From NCBI GenBank assembly GCA_028874075.1, contig JAPPLU010000060.1, positions 97,593 to 161,592 of the forward strand: a stretch of DNA of 64,000 nucleotides. The letters run 5' to 3'. The DNA is from Chloroflexota bacterium. GTDB taxonomy: Bacteria > Chloroflexota > Dehalococcoidia > Lucifugimonadales > UBA3495. Below the pieces are notes generated by a model, which worked only from the letters and a program-made list of their open reading frames with translations, was not told the origin of the DNA and did not search any database. Shown piece by piece: positions 53,048 through 61,937 of the stretch (position 1 is the first letter of the stretch; each line of letters starts with the position of its first letter). A program made the translations under genes and the position numbers.

Positions 53048-53455
53048 ATGGCCACCACCGCAATTGACCACATCGCCATGCCCACTGCCAACGCCGAGAA
53101 GCTCATCGAGTTCTACAAGCGCCTGGGCTTCACTATCAACGACGAGGAAAAGTGGCGTAGTGGCGAGGTGGGAATCTTCTCCATCCAGATAGGCGATTCC
53201 AAGATTAACGTCCACCCGGAAGGGTATACCGCAACGTTGCGCGGTAACACCGCCGTCCCCGGCTGCACTGACATCTGCTTTGTTTGGGACGGTACGGCGG
53301 AAGAGTGCCAGCAGATGCTGGCGGACGCGGGGGTGGAAGTAATTCGCGGCCCCGGTCCCCGCAGGGGCGCCCGGGCCGGCGGCGGCCTGCCGGCCGTTAG
53401 CCTGTATGCCCGTGACCCGGACGACAATCTGCTGGAGTGGATGATTTACTTATAG
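53048..53455 (+). CDS. VOC family (glyoxalase/dioxygenase-like) protein
   Basis: A 135-residue single-domain VOC protein: IDHIAMPTANAEKLIEFYKRLGF at the N-terminus with the first metal His, and SLYARDPDDNLLEWMIYL at the end with the metal Glu. Relatives include glyoxalase I, extradiol dioxygenases and epimerases. AGAGG 7 nt before the ATG. The substrate is unknown. Confidence 0.9.
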   Translation: MATTAIDHIAMPTANAEKLIEFYKRLGFTINDEEKWRSGEVGIFSIQIGDSKINVHPEGYTATLRGNTAVPGCTDICFVWDGTAEECQQMLADAGVEVIRGPGPRRGARAGGGLPAVSLYARDPDDNLLEWMIYL

Positions 53456-53512
53456 GCCCAAGAGCGGGGATTTTTTGAAATCTTCCGCAATCTAAACTAA
53501 GGATGTATTCAA

Positions 53513-55192
53513 ATGGCGCGAATGACCGGCAAGGAAGCCCTGGCCCGGATGCTGGCGGCCGAGGGCGTAGAGTATATTTTCGGCAACCCCGGCACCAGCG
53601 AAACACCTTTCCTGGATGTGCTCCAGGACTACCCGGACCTGCGTTACATCCAGGCCTTGCAGGAGGGTACTGCCGTGGGCATGGCCGACGGTTACGCCCG
53701 GGCCACCGGCAAGCCGGCCTTCGCCAACATTCATATCGCCGGTGGACTGGCCAATGGCATCAGCGCCCTCTATAACGCCTACCGGGGCGGCACACCACTG
53801 GTGTTGACGGCCGGCAATTCGGACACACGGATGTTGCTCAGCGACCCCGTTCTTTCGGGCGACCTGGTGGAGATGACCCAGCAGTTCACCAAGTGGAGCG
53901 CGGAGATTCCCCACGCCGGCAACATTCCCATGGCGGTACGGCGAGCCTTCAAGGAAGCCCTGACGCCGCCCGTCGGGCCGGTATTTCTGTCCTTCCCCTG
54001 GGACACGATGGATGAAGAGGTGGACGTTGATATTACCCCCTCTTCCACCGGCTACTATCGCATGCGCCCGGACCCGGCGGCGGTAAACAGCGCGGTCGAT
54101 CTTCTGGCCCAGGCCGAAAATCCCGTCATGGTGATTGGCGACCGGGTGGCCCAGTCGGACGGTGGCGCTGAATTGGTCCGCGTTGCCGAATTGCTGGGCG
54201 CCAAAGTCTACGCCAGTTCCTACACCTACTCGGAAATTAGCTTCCCCCTCAATCACGGCCAGTACGCGGGGATGCTTAACCTCAACAGTTCGGCAACCCG
54301 CAGACAACTGGCGGAGGCCGACGTGGTGCTGGCGGTAGGTACCAACGTTTTCTCCTCATTCCTGTACGTGTCGGAGCCCTTCCTGTCCTCGGGCACGAAG
54401 CTGGTCCACCTGGACAACAACCTCAAGGAAATAGAGAAGGTCTACCCCACCGACGTGGGCATCCCATGCGACCCCAAGGCGGGCCTGGCGGAACTGGCCG
54501 AAGCCCTGGATGCGGAAATGTCTGCCTCGGCGCGGGAGGCGGCGGCTACCCGGGCGGCTACTATGGGCGACGCAAAGCGGCAGGCCAGGGCTGAGTACCT
54601 ACGCCGTATGCAGTCAATGCCGGACACCCGGCCAATGCCGGTGGACCGCATGATGTACGAGCTTTCCCAGGCGCTGCCTGACAATGCCATTGTTGCCGAC
54701 GAGGCAATTACATCCCGGGGGTCGCTGCTGCAGGCGGTGGAGCCCTCGGAACCTGGCAGCTATTACGCCATTCGTGGCGGTGCCCTGGGCTGGGCGATGC
54801 CTGGCTCGCTGGGCATCCAGCTCGCCAATCCGGACCGGCCCGTAGTAGCCGTAGTCGGCGACGGAGCATCCATGTACACCGTGCAGGCCCTTTGGACGGC
54901 GGCCCGCTACAACATTCCCGTAACCTATGCCATCTGCAATAACCGGTCCTACCGCATTCTCAAGGTCAACATGGACGTTTACCTGCGGAACATGCTGGAG
55001 GACAACCAGCGGGACAGTGAGTACGTGGGCATGGACTTTGCCACGGCCCTGCCCTTGGCGGAGGTGGCCGAGGCCATGGGCGTTGCCGGCCGGAACGTGG
55101 AAGACCCGGCGGAGCTGCGTCCCGCGCTGGAGCAGGCCATCGCCAGCGGCAAACCTTCGGTCATCAACGTAAGTATCGACGGGTCGCTGTAA
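53513..55192 (+). CDS. Thiamine diphosphate-dependent decarboxylase/synthase (benzoylformate decarboxylase-like)
   Basis: A 559-residue TPP enzyme of the acetolactate synthase/decarboxylase family. The catalytic Glu lies in IQALQEGTAVGMADGYARA (about residue 51), the middle domain follows, and the TPP-Mg motif is VVGDGASMYTVQALWTAARYNIPVTYAICNN (in parts, near 450-480). Nothing points to a regulatory subunit, and the closest layout is to benzoylformate and oxalyl-CoA-type decarboxylases. AAGGA 9 nt before the ATG; a strong terminator follows. Confidence 0.9.
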   Translation: MARMTGKEALARMLAAEGVEYIFGNPGTSETPFLDVLQDYPDLRYIQALQEGTAVGMADGYARATGKPAFANIHIAGGLANGISALYNAYRGGTPLVLTAGNSDTRMLLSDPVLSGDLVEMTQQFTKWSAEIPHAGNIPMAVRRAFKEALTPPVGPVFLSFPWDTMDEEVDVDITPSSTGYYRMRPDPAAVNSAVDLLAQAENPVMVIGDRVAQSDGGAELVRVAELLGAKVYASSYTYSEISFPLNHGQYAGMLNLNSSATRRQLAEADVVLAVGTNVFSSFLYVSEPFLSSGTKLVHLDNNLKEIEKVYPTDVGIPCDPKAGLAELAEALDAEMSASAREAAATRAATMGDAKRQARAEYLRRMQSMPDTRPMPVDRMMYELSQALPDNAIVADEAITSRGSLLQAVEPSEPGSYYAIRGGALGWAMPGSLGIQLANPDRPVVAVVGDGASMYTVQALWTAARYNIPVTYAICNNRSYRILKVNMDVYLRNMLEDNQRDSEYVGMDFATALPLAEVAEAMGVAGRNVEDPAELRPALEQAIASGKPSVINVSIDGSL

Positions 55193-55219
55193 AAACGGCG
55201 AGAGAAGCTGGCCAATTAA

Positions 55220-55260
55220 AACCCCGGGGCGACAGCAAGGCCCCGGGGTTCTCTGTCTTG
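55220..55260 (+). terminator. Terminator after the TPP enzyme gene
   Basis: Perfect 11-bp stem AACCCCGGGGC (55220-55230)/GCCCCGGGGTT (55240-55250), 9-nt loop, then CTCTGTCTT. Confidence 0.85.
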
Positions 55261-55312
55261 GTGCGTGGCAGCTAGCGACTATTCTTCGGCAAATGCTTCT
55301 GAAACCCAATTG

Positions 55313-55801
55313 CTAGGGAGCAGGCTTCTCCTCCATGCCAAGGGCAATAATTTCGTCCCAGTCTGCCTTGTCCACCGGCTGGATGGAAATGCGCACTCCC
55401 CGCTTCACCACCATCATGCCCTGGAGGCTGGGGTTGTCCTTAATCTCCTGGAGGGTGACGGGCCTGGTGAAGGCCTGGTCAGCCTGGATGTCCACCATTA
55501 GCCAGGTCGGGTCGTCCGGGTTGCTCTTGGGGTCATAATACTTGGCCCCCACCTGCCAGGCCGTGTGGTCCGGGTAGGCTTCCCGAACGATGCGGGCGGT
55601 GCCCATAACCGCCGTTGGCTTGGCGCTGCTGTGGTAGAAAAGCACGCCGTCCCCAACCTTCATCTCGTCCCGCATGAAGTTGCGCACCTGGTAGTTGCGA
55701 ACACCGTCCCACTCGGCGACCTGGTCTTCTTCGCCAAGCAGGTCCTGAAAGGAATAGTTGGAAGGTTCAGATTTGAACAGCCAGTACCTTATCTCTGCCA
55801 C
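55313..55801 (-). CDS. EVE domain-containing protein
   Basis: EVE domains resemble PUA and YTH folds and bind modified bases. The 162-residue protein starts (GTG at 55801, GGAGG 5 nt upstream) MAEIRYWLFKSEPSNYSFQD, the family hallmark, with WDGVRNYQVRNFMRDEMKVGD and VLFYHSSAKPTAVMGTARI. An upstream ATG at 55822 is less likely. Confidence 0.92.
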   Translation of the reverse strand: MAEIRYWLFKSEPSNYSFQDLLGEEDQVAEWDGVRNYQVRNFMRDEMKVGDGVLFYHSSAKPTAVMGTARIVREAYPDHTAWQVGAKYYDPKSNPDDPTWLMVDIQADQAFTRPVTLQEIKDNPSLQGMMVVKRGVRISIQPVDKADWDEIIALGMEEKPAP

Positions 55802-55975
55802 TGTGTCCTCCAGAGCATCCACTGGTTGGCGCGCTTCCTCGTACCAATCTACCCGGCGCCTCGGGTTCGACGGCCAGTGAGAACTCCCCCAAGGAGCCTG
55901 CCACGATGCAGACTGGAACCAATGAAGCGCGTGGGGTCCGGCGGGTGAAAATACCTGAATGCGACCGCCTCGAAA

Positions 55976-56323
55976 TTACAGGGCAATCTCTCCATCTTCG
56001 CCGGTGCGGATTCGGATGGCGTTGGCTACGGGTATGATGAAAATTTTGCCGTCGCCAATGTTGCCGGTGCGCGCCTTTTCGATGATGATGTCGATGGCCT
56101 TTTGGGTGTCCTCGTCCTTAACCACCGTTTCCAGCTTGACCTTCGGCAGCATATCGATAACGTAGCTGCCGGCCACGCCCCTGGGCCCGCCAACTTCGAT
56201 GCCCCGCTGGGCGCCGCGCCCCGTTACCTGCGCCACGTTAATTCCGGTCACGCCCGCCTCTGCCAGAGCATCTTTAACCGCATTCAGCATTTCGGGTCGG
56301 ATTATGGCTTCAACCTTGTTCAT
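55976..56323 (-). CDS. glnB: P-II family nitrogen regulatory protein
   Basis: PII senses 2-oxoglutarate and ATP/ADP and controls nitrogen targets. The 115-residue protein has MNKVEAIIRPEMLNAVKDALAEAGVTGINV, a T-loop with GGPRGVAGSYVIDMLPKVKLE (Tyr at the uridylylation-site position) and RTGNIGDGKIFIIPVANAIRIRTGE. The T-loop is a few residues longer than in E. coli GlnB. GAGGG before the ATG. No amtB or glnA is next to it, so GlnB or GlnK type is not decided. Confidence 0.93.
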   Translation of the reverse strand: MNKVEAIIRPEMLNAVKDALAEAGVTGINVAQVTGRGAQRGIEVGGPRGVAGSYVIDMLPKVKLETVVKDEDTQKAIDIIIEKARTGNIGDGKIFIIPVANAIRIRTGEDGEIAL

Positions 56324-56456
56324 ATCACCCTCGCCTGCGTCCAGTTTTTGGAGCGTAATGCGTAACCGTATTCTGACGCCCCGCGCTTACCAGATTATAG
56401 CGGATTTGTAGAGCGTTAAGGAGAAGTGGGACAAAGAACTCCGGGGGCCGGTGGGC

Positions 56457-58121
56457 CTACCTGATGCGGATTCCCGCCGCCTCCCGGTCGAAGCAGCCCG
56501 ATATCAAGTCCTCCCGCTCCTGCCGCAGAAGGTCTTTCCGCACCCGCAGGCTTGGAGTCCGGGGCAGTTCCTCCCGTACCTCGATGTATCGGGGCACCTT
56601 GAAGTAGGCCAGGTTTTCCGCGCACCAGCGAACGATAGTCTCTTCGTCAACAACCGCCGGCGGCCTCGGCGTAACATAAGCCTTCACTTCGTCTTCGCCC
56701 AGTTCCGAAGGCACGGCGATGACGGCACAGTCCAACACCGTGGGATGGCGCTTGATCACGTCCTCCACTTCCTGGGAGGAAATGTTCTCTCCCCGGCGAC
56801 GGATAACGTCCTTCTTGCGGTCCACAAAATAGAGAAAACCATCCTCGTCCTGCCAGCCCAGGTCTCCCGTGTGGAGCCAACCGTCGTTCAAAGCAAGGTC
56901 GGTCTGTTCCTGGTTGCGCCAGTAGCCGGGCATTACCGCGGGGTTCTGGATGGTTATCTCCCCCGGCTGGCCCGTCGGCACGGGATTGCCGTCGTCGTCC
57001 ACTATTCTTACCTGGTTGACAAACCCTGGGTCCGGGTGAAGCCGGGGCTGGCCCGATGAATTGGGCCGCCGCTCCTGGCCGATCTTCTCAATTGCCCCGT
57101 AGCAGGTCTCGGTCATGCCGAAGCCGACGATAATGTCGGTGCCAAACCGCTCCTGGAAGGCCTGCAGAAATTCCGGGGAGAACGCGGGGGAGCCGTAGAA
57201 CAGCCGCACGTTGTTCCGGCGGTCCTGGTCCGATTCCGGCTGCTTGGCCAGCACCGGCATCATCATGCCAATGAAGTTGACCACCGTGGCGTCCGCATCC
57301 CTCACCTGGTCCCAGAATCGGGAGGCGCTGAACCGTTCAGCGACAACCAGGGTGGCCCCCGCCGCCAGTGAGCCCATGGTGGAGTAATACTGGGCGTTGG
57401 CGTGGAAGAAGGGCAGGCAGGTGAAGAACCGGTCATCCGGGCTGGCCTCGGTCCAGTGGGCGAAACCCTGCCCCGCAGCCACGTACATCAGGTGGGTTAC
57501 CTGCACCCCCTTGGGATTGCCGGTAGTGCCCGACGTGTAAACCAGCATTGAAATTTCATCGGGAGACACCTTGGGCAGGCTAACCGGCTCTTCTGCCGCA
57601 TCCATAGCTGTCCCAAAATCCAGCCACCCCTCGGCTTTAGCTCTACTTGCAGCATTCGGTGGGGTCTGCTGGTCCGTTTCCGACTCCAGCGCGGTCGTCA
57701 CCAGCAGCTTGTGCGACACGCTGGGAGCAAGCCCGGCGGCAGCCTCGGCAATTTCAAAGAGGGAGTGGTGGGCCACGACTGCGTCGGCGCCGGCATTATC
57801 GAAGATGTACGCCGCTTCGTCCCGCCGGTAGGCCACGTTCACGGGAACGCTGATGGCTCCCAGAAGGGAAAGGCCGAACCAGCAATAATGAAATTCGGGC
57901 ACATTGGGCAGGAACAGGCAGACCCGATCACCACGTTCGATACCCAGGCCCCTGAACAGCCCCGCCGCCTGCCTGACCCCCGAGTAGAACTGTCGGTAGG
58001 TTATTTCCTGCCCCACTACCTGGAGAAAGACCTTGTCGGGATTGCGGCTGACCGCGCTCTCCAGAAATTCGCCCAGGGACAGTTCCCAGGAGGCCTTTTC
58101 GTTTACGTCGCGCCCGTCCAT
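56457..58121 (-). CDS. Acyl-CoA synthetase (AMP-binding, CaiC-like)
   Basis: ANL-superfamily ligase of 554 residues that activates a carboxylic acid as its CoA ester. The P-loop motif is LVYTSGTTGNPKGV, the AMP motif GFGMTETCYG, and the hinge DGWLHTGDLGWQDEDGFLYFVDRKKDVIRRRGENIS (in parts). The usual C-terminal catalytic Lys motif (P-K/R-T-x-S-G-K) reads PRTPSLRVRKDLL, with Arg in place of Lys, a variant seen in part of the CaiC-like group. Start ATG 58121; TTG at 58133 is possible. Divergent from the HMG-CoA-lyase-like gene. Confidence 0.88.
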   Translation of the reverse strand: MDGRDVNEKASWELSLGEFLESAVSRNPDKVFLQVVGQEITYRQFYSGVRQAAGLFRGLGIERGDRVCLFLPNVPEFHYCWFGLSLLGAISVPVNVAYRRDEAAYIFDNAGADAVVAHHSLFEIAEAAAGLAPSVSHKLLVTTALESETDQQTPPNAASRAKAEGWLDFGTAMDAAEEPVSLPKVSPDEISMLVYTSGTTGNPKGVQVTHLMYVAAGQGFAHWTEASPDDRFFTCLPFFHANAQYYSTMGSLAAGATLVVAERFSASRFWDQVRDADATVVNFIGMMMPVLAKQPESDQDRRNNVRLFYGSPAFSPEFLQAFQERFGTDIIVGFGMTETCYGAIEKIGQERRPNSSGQPRLHPDPGFVNQVRIVDDDGNPVPTGQPGEITIQNPAVMPGYWRNQEQTDLALNDGWLHTGDLGWQDEDGFLYFVDRKKDVIRRRGENISSQEVEDVIKRHPTVLDCAVIAVPSELGEDEVKAYVTPRPPAVVDEETIVRWCAENLAYFKVPRYIEVREELPRTPSLRVRKDLLRQEREDLISGCFDREAAGIRIR

Positions 58122-58330
58122 ATTCCATTCCAATCAGTCCGCATCTATGCCCTTGCCTTAGACTCTCCGGTCTGAAGTATGGGCAGGCCGCGGCCGTGAG
58201 ATTTCAGTCAACCTACCACGCCCCAAAATAGGGGTCAATAGTCCGCAGATGATGCGCCTGCAACAGCAACGGGCGGCCGCGAGGAGCGGGTGGCATCGCT
58301 ACCGGCCACCTTGGGAGAGCGCCCTTTGCC

Positions 58331-58360
58331 TTGACAACCAAAGCCTGAAAATCCTACAAT
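58331..58360 (+). promoter_or_regulatory. Promoter of the HMG-CoA lyase-like gene
   Basis: TTGACA (58331-58336) and TACAAT (58355-58360), 18 bp apart, with start expected near 58367, 43 nt before the ATG. Confidence 0.8.
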
Positions 58361-58409
58361 CCCGCCAATTCTTACCTGACAAAAAGCCTTCAATTAAAGG
58401 AGGGTTCTA

Positions 58410-59594
58410 ATGTACGAGTGGCCCAAGGTAGTTTATAAGGAAGAAGGCATGCGTGAAGGCATGCAGATTGAAGATTCCGCCATTGGCGTCGACGACAAGA
58501 TTGAACTGCTCGATGCCTTGTCCGAGACCGGCCTGCAGCAGATCGTGGTCGGCTCCTTCGTTAGCCCCCGTTGGACGCCCCAGATGGAGCGGATCGATGA
58601 CATTGTCAGTCGCTTCAATCCCAACCCCGACGTTACCTACACCGCCCTGGCCCTTAATTCCCGCGGTGTGGAGAGGGCGCGGGCCTATTCGCCGCCCCTG
58701 ACAATTGAGCGGGACCCCTATCCCCGTTTGAACTGCCATATGTGCGACGTGTTCGTCCGCCGCAACACCAATCGCTCCCAGATGGATGAGATGGAACGCT
58801 GGCCCCAGATCGTGGCCCAGGCCCAGGAACTGAACATTCGGGAGGCGGGAATCGGCTGCAACGCCAGCTGGGGTTCCAACTTCCTGGGCGAATTCCCGGT
58901 GGACAGCCTGATGACCCTGTTCGAGAAACAGCACGGCATGTGGGACGAGGTGGGCATCAAGGTGGTCAGCTGTTCCATGGGCGACCCCATGAGCCACTGC
59001 ACACCCGCCAAGGTGGAGGAAAGCATCAGCCGGGTAAAAGAGCGCTGGCCCGAAATCAACCACTTCCGGCTGCACCTGCACAACGGCCGAAACATGGCCA
59101 TCGCGTCTGCCTACGCAGCTTTGCGCACCCTGGGGCCTGAAGACACTGTGGAATTGGACGGCACCATCGGCGGTTATGGCGGGTGTCCCTACTGCGGCAA
59201 CGGCCGCGCCACCGGCATGGCCCCCACCGAAGACCTGCTCCACATGATGGAGGACATGGGCGTCGAGACTGGCGTGGACATTGACAAGGTTATTGACTGC
59301 GTCTGGATGGCCGAGCGCATCATCGGCCGCGAACTGTTCGGTCACGTCTCCAAGGCCGGCCCCCGGCCCAAGCGCGTCGATCAGCTTTACGACATGAACA
59401 TGCCCTTCGTGGAGACCCTGGAACAGGCCCGCCACTTCAAGGAAGGTCCCAGCGTCTACGAAGGCGGCATCTACCCCTACCGCGAGCCCATCGCCAGCCC
59501 CTACCGCGAGCGGGTGGAGAACGGCCAGCCTGCCTTTGACGGACCGGATGGAGACTTCCCCTGGAAGCAGGACTGGTTCCCGGCGAAGGACTAA
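58410..59594 (+). CDS. DRE-TIM metallolyase, HMG-CoA lyase-like
   Basis: A 394-residue TIM-barrel lyase. Metal ligands HxH are His222 and His224 in LHLHNGRN. GGYGGCPYCGNGRATGMAPTEDLLHMM (residues 254-280, in parts) matches the Cys/Asn active-site loop of HMG-CoA lyase. The N-terminal R-D-G motif of the family reads MREGMQ (Arg15-Glu16), an unusual Asp-to-Glu change. A C-terminal extension of about 100 residues is not seen in plain HMGL. AAGGAGG 6 nt before the ATG. The divergent acyl-CoA synthetase suggests a CoA-linked aldol cleavage. Confidence 0.82.
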   Translation: MYEWPKVVYKEEGMREGMQIEDSAIGVDDKIELLDALSETGLQQIVVGSFVSPRWTPQMERIDDIVSRFNPNPDVTYTALALNSRGVERARAYSPPLTIERDPYPRLNCHMCDVFVRRNTNRSQMDEMERWPQIVAQAQELNIREAGIGCNASWGSNFLGEFPVDSLMTLFEKQHGMWDEVGIKVVSCSMGDPMSHCTPAKVEESISRVKERWPEINHFRLHLHNGRNMAIASAYAALRTLGPEDTVELDGTIGGYGGCPYCGNGRATGMAPTEDLLHMMEDMGVETGVDIDKVIDCVWMAERIIGRELFGHVSKAGPRPKRVDQLYDMNMPFVETLEQARHFKEGPSVYEGGIYPYREPIASPYRERVENGQPAFDGPDGDFPWKQDWFPAKD

Positions 59595-59622
59595 GCGTTT
59601 GAACTGAGCTAGGCAACCAAAA

Positions 59623-59656
59623 GGGCCACTCTTTTTTGGGTGGCCCAAACCTTTGG
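59623..59656 (+). terminator. Possible terminator after the lyase gene
   Basis: GGGCCAC (59623-59629)/GTGGCCC (59640-59646) with loop TCTTTTTTGG. The downstream T tract is short. Confidence 0.55.
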
Positions 59657-59742
59657 TATAGAACATTGTCCGTTTAATAGCGGGAATCTTCCCCACTCAC
59701 CAAACTAGATGGCCCGCTTTGAGGCCACGAGGGTAAATTGCT

Positions 59743-60324
59743 ATGACTACCAGCCCCACAGACCCCAACCAGATCAGACTCACCGGCGAAAATTCTTTCA
59801 TTCGACTTTCCCACGATGGTGGCGCCAACCAGGCCACCCGTACCAGCCACTGGCGTGTCCTGTATTCGCCCGCCGGGGCCGGTCACGTGCTCTTCATGAA
59901 GAGTGACGAGACCGACAACGAGGTTCGCATCTACGCCGACAACATCGCCCTGGCCCGCTGGCTGCAGGACGAGATTGAGTGTCTGCTCTTCCCCGAATTT
60001 GCCGACCAGGAGATACCGGTAACCGACGCTGAGTTCACCAAGTCGGGCGACGTCCGCTCATTCTGGACCGAAAAGGTACTCAGTGACGACGACGAGATTC
60101 ACCTGACCTGGTACGACTTCCTGGAACCCTACATGCTGCGAGTCGAGGCTGGCAGCGTTCCCGGTCGGCCCCATGGGGTTTACAGCTGTTTCATCCCGTC
60201 CCGCCGTGCCCAACTGACCATTAACGGCAATGTGGCGGAAGGCGAACCCTGGCTCGAAATGCGGGGCGACAAGCAGAGCAGCAGTTCCTGCCTGGCCTGG
60301 TCCGAAACCTGGGTTCGGCCGTAG
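59743..60324 (+). CDS. Conserved-looking hypothetical protein (193 aa)
   Basis: No family recognised. The product is soluble, beta-rich by composition (HWRVLYSPAGAGHVLFMKSD, VRIYADNIALARWLQDEIE) with several Trp and acidic patches and no signal peptide. GAGGG precedes the ATG. It is followed 62 bp later by the DinB-like gene on the same strand. Confidence 0.75.
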   Translation: MTTSPTDPNQIRLTGENSFIRLSHDGGANQATRTSHWRVLYSPAGAGHVLFMKSDETDNEVRIYADNIALARWLQDEIECLLFPEFADQEIPVTDAEFTKSGDVRSFWTEKVLSDDDEIHLTWYDFLEPYMLRVEAGSVPGRPHGVYSCFIPSRRAQLTINGNVAEGEPWLEMRGDKQSSSSCLAWSETWVRP

Positions 60325-60386
60325 GTTTTGCGAACAAACTCCCTCCCATCATCCGTATGAACAGTCAGGCCAAGAGGTGAAACCTG

Positions 60387-61046
60387 ATGACACAGCCAGA
60401 AATCCGCGGGGATACGCCCGGCATCGAACTGTTTCCCCAGTTCCGGCAGGAAATCTACGATATGTACCGGCAGGAACTGGCCGGCTTGACCGACGAGCAA
60501 CTGGATTTCACTTCCGACCGCTGGGGCTGGAGTGAGTGGAGCATTCGTTTCAACCTGAGTCACGTAGCTTCCGGAGATTTCCGGTGGCTGCTGCAGCGGT
60601 GGGGCGAAAACCTGTTCCCCGACGGCCTGCCAGAGATTGACGATTGGGAAGGCATAATCGACTCTCCCTATGACCGCCGGCTGGACGAAACCAAATATTG
60701 GGACGTCGACTCCATTTTTGCCGTGATGCGCAAGAGCATGGACTTCGTATGCTCGATCCTGGAAGAGGAGACGGTGGACTCCATGCGCGGCAAGGAATTG
60801 CGCAGTTCAGTAAGCGGACAGCTGCACTGGCTGGAGGCCCATCCCAGGGGCGTGCGGGAAGACCCAAATGATCCTCCCTGGGGTTACATCGACCTGGAAG
60901 CTACTTTCCGGCACCGCTATTTTGAGTACATGACTCACCTGTACAACATTCAACGGCTGAAGAAGGCGCAGGGCCTTGAGGTTGTGGTGGACGTTCCTGA
61001 AGTTGGCTACCATGCCCTGCCGAATTGGGATCGCAGCGAACCCTAG
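60387..61046 (+). CDS. DinB-like four-helix protein
   Basis: A 219-residue protein resembling DinB/YfiT metal-binding four-helix bundles: DFTSDRWGWSEWSIRFNLSHVASGDFRWLL holds the first metal His, and ATFRHRYFEYMTHLYNIQRLKK the last His pair (both in parts). Relatives include bacillithiol/mycothiol transferases and uncharacterised enzymes. AGAGGTGA precedes the ATG. Confidence 0.8.
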   Translation: MTQPEIRGDTPGIELFPQFRQEIYDMYRQELAGLTDEQLDFTSDRWGWSEWSIRFNLSHVASGDFRWLLQRWGENLFPDGLPEIDDWEGIIDSPYDRRLDETKYWDVDSIFAVMRKSMDFVCSILEEETVDSMRGKELRSSVSGQLHWLEAHPRGVREDPNDPPWGYIDLEATFRHRYFEYMTHLYNIQRLKKAQGLEVVVDVPEVGYHALPNWDRSEP

Positions 61047-61074
61047 CGGACAGGACCACGTTCCGCAATTTGAA

Positions 61075-61127
61075 GGGGCGGGAAAAGACGGCAAATGAGT
61101 CGCTTTTCCTGCCCCTCTCGTTTATTT
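61075..61127 (+). terminator. Terminator after the DinB-like gene
   Basis: GGGGCGGGAAAAG (61075-61087) pairs with CTTTTCCTGCCCC (61103-61115) with one G-T pair, then TCTCGTTTATTT. Confidence 0.75.
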
Positions 61128-61149
61128 GTGAAAAGGATTCGACGTCGAG

Positions 61150-61887
61150 TCAGTTGGCCGGCCAAGCCTCCTCCAGCGATTCCCTCGCCAGGGTAAGAGC
61201 CCACACTTGCTTGGCCCCGGCAGCCACCATTGCTTCAGCGCATGCGCCCAGAGTGCTGCCAGTGGTGCAGACATCGTCCACCAGTATGCAGGTTGCTCCT
61301 GCCAGGTCTTCCCCGCACTTGAATGCCCCGGCCGTGTTTGCTCGCCTCCGACTGCTCTCAGCCATGTTGACCTGTGGAGCGGAATTTCGAGTACGGCTCA
61401 GCAATTTTCTCTCAACTGGTACCCCGGTAACTTTCCCAATTTCCAAGGCAAGCAGTTCCGCCTGGTTGTAACCTCGTCCCCTCAACTTCGCGGAATGGAG
61501 GGGCACTGGCACAAGAACGTCTCCGGGCAGAGGGTTTTCCGCCAGGTAACTTGCCATCAGGCTGCCCAGGCACGGCGCAGCCACCCGGTAATTGCGGTAC
61601 TTGAACCAGTGGACTGCTTCCCTGACCAGCCCTTCCATCAGAAAAGGGGATCGTATACCCGAGAGATAGGTTGGCGATGTAAGGCTCCGGCAGTCCCTGC
61701 AAACGCCGATAACGCCGGGGTCGGCGCACACATCGCAGAAAGGCGGTTCCAGGGAAACAAGGGCAGGTACACAGGCGGGACAGACTATCTCGCCCTGGCG
61801 TCCGCAGCCAATGCAGTAGACGGGAAGTACAAGGTCAAGGGTTGATCTGATGGTGCATTGCAGCAGGGATGAAAGTAAGTCAGGCAA
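61150..61887 (-). CDS. ComF family protein
   Basis: A 245-residue double-zinc-ribbon plus phosphoribosyltransferase-fold protein. Cys pairs YCIGCGRQGEIVCPAC and CDVC...CRDC bind zinc; the PRPP motif is CILVDDVCTTGSTLGAC near residue 210. ComF takes part in DNA uptake in naturally competent bacteria, though widespread homologues need not. TTG start with AAGGA 7 nt upstream. Confidence 0.92.
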   Translation of the reverse strand: MPDLLSSLLQCTIRSTLDLVLPVYCIGCGRQGEIVCPACVPALVSLEPPFCDVCADPGVIGVCRDCRSLTSPTYLSGIRSPFLMEGLVREAVHWFKYRNYRVAAPCLGSLMASYLAENPLPGDVLVPVPLHSAKLRGRGYNQAELLALEIGKVTGVPVERKLLSRTRNSAPQVNMAESSRRRANTAGAFKCGEDLAGATCILVDDVCTTGSTLGACAEAMVAAGAKQVWALTLARESLEEAWPAN

Positions 61888-61937
61888 TACAGGTTCCTTT
61901 TGAGTAACAAGAACTCATTCGCGAGGCACGATCGTGT

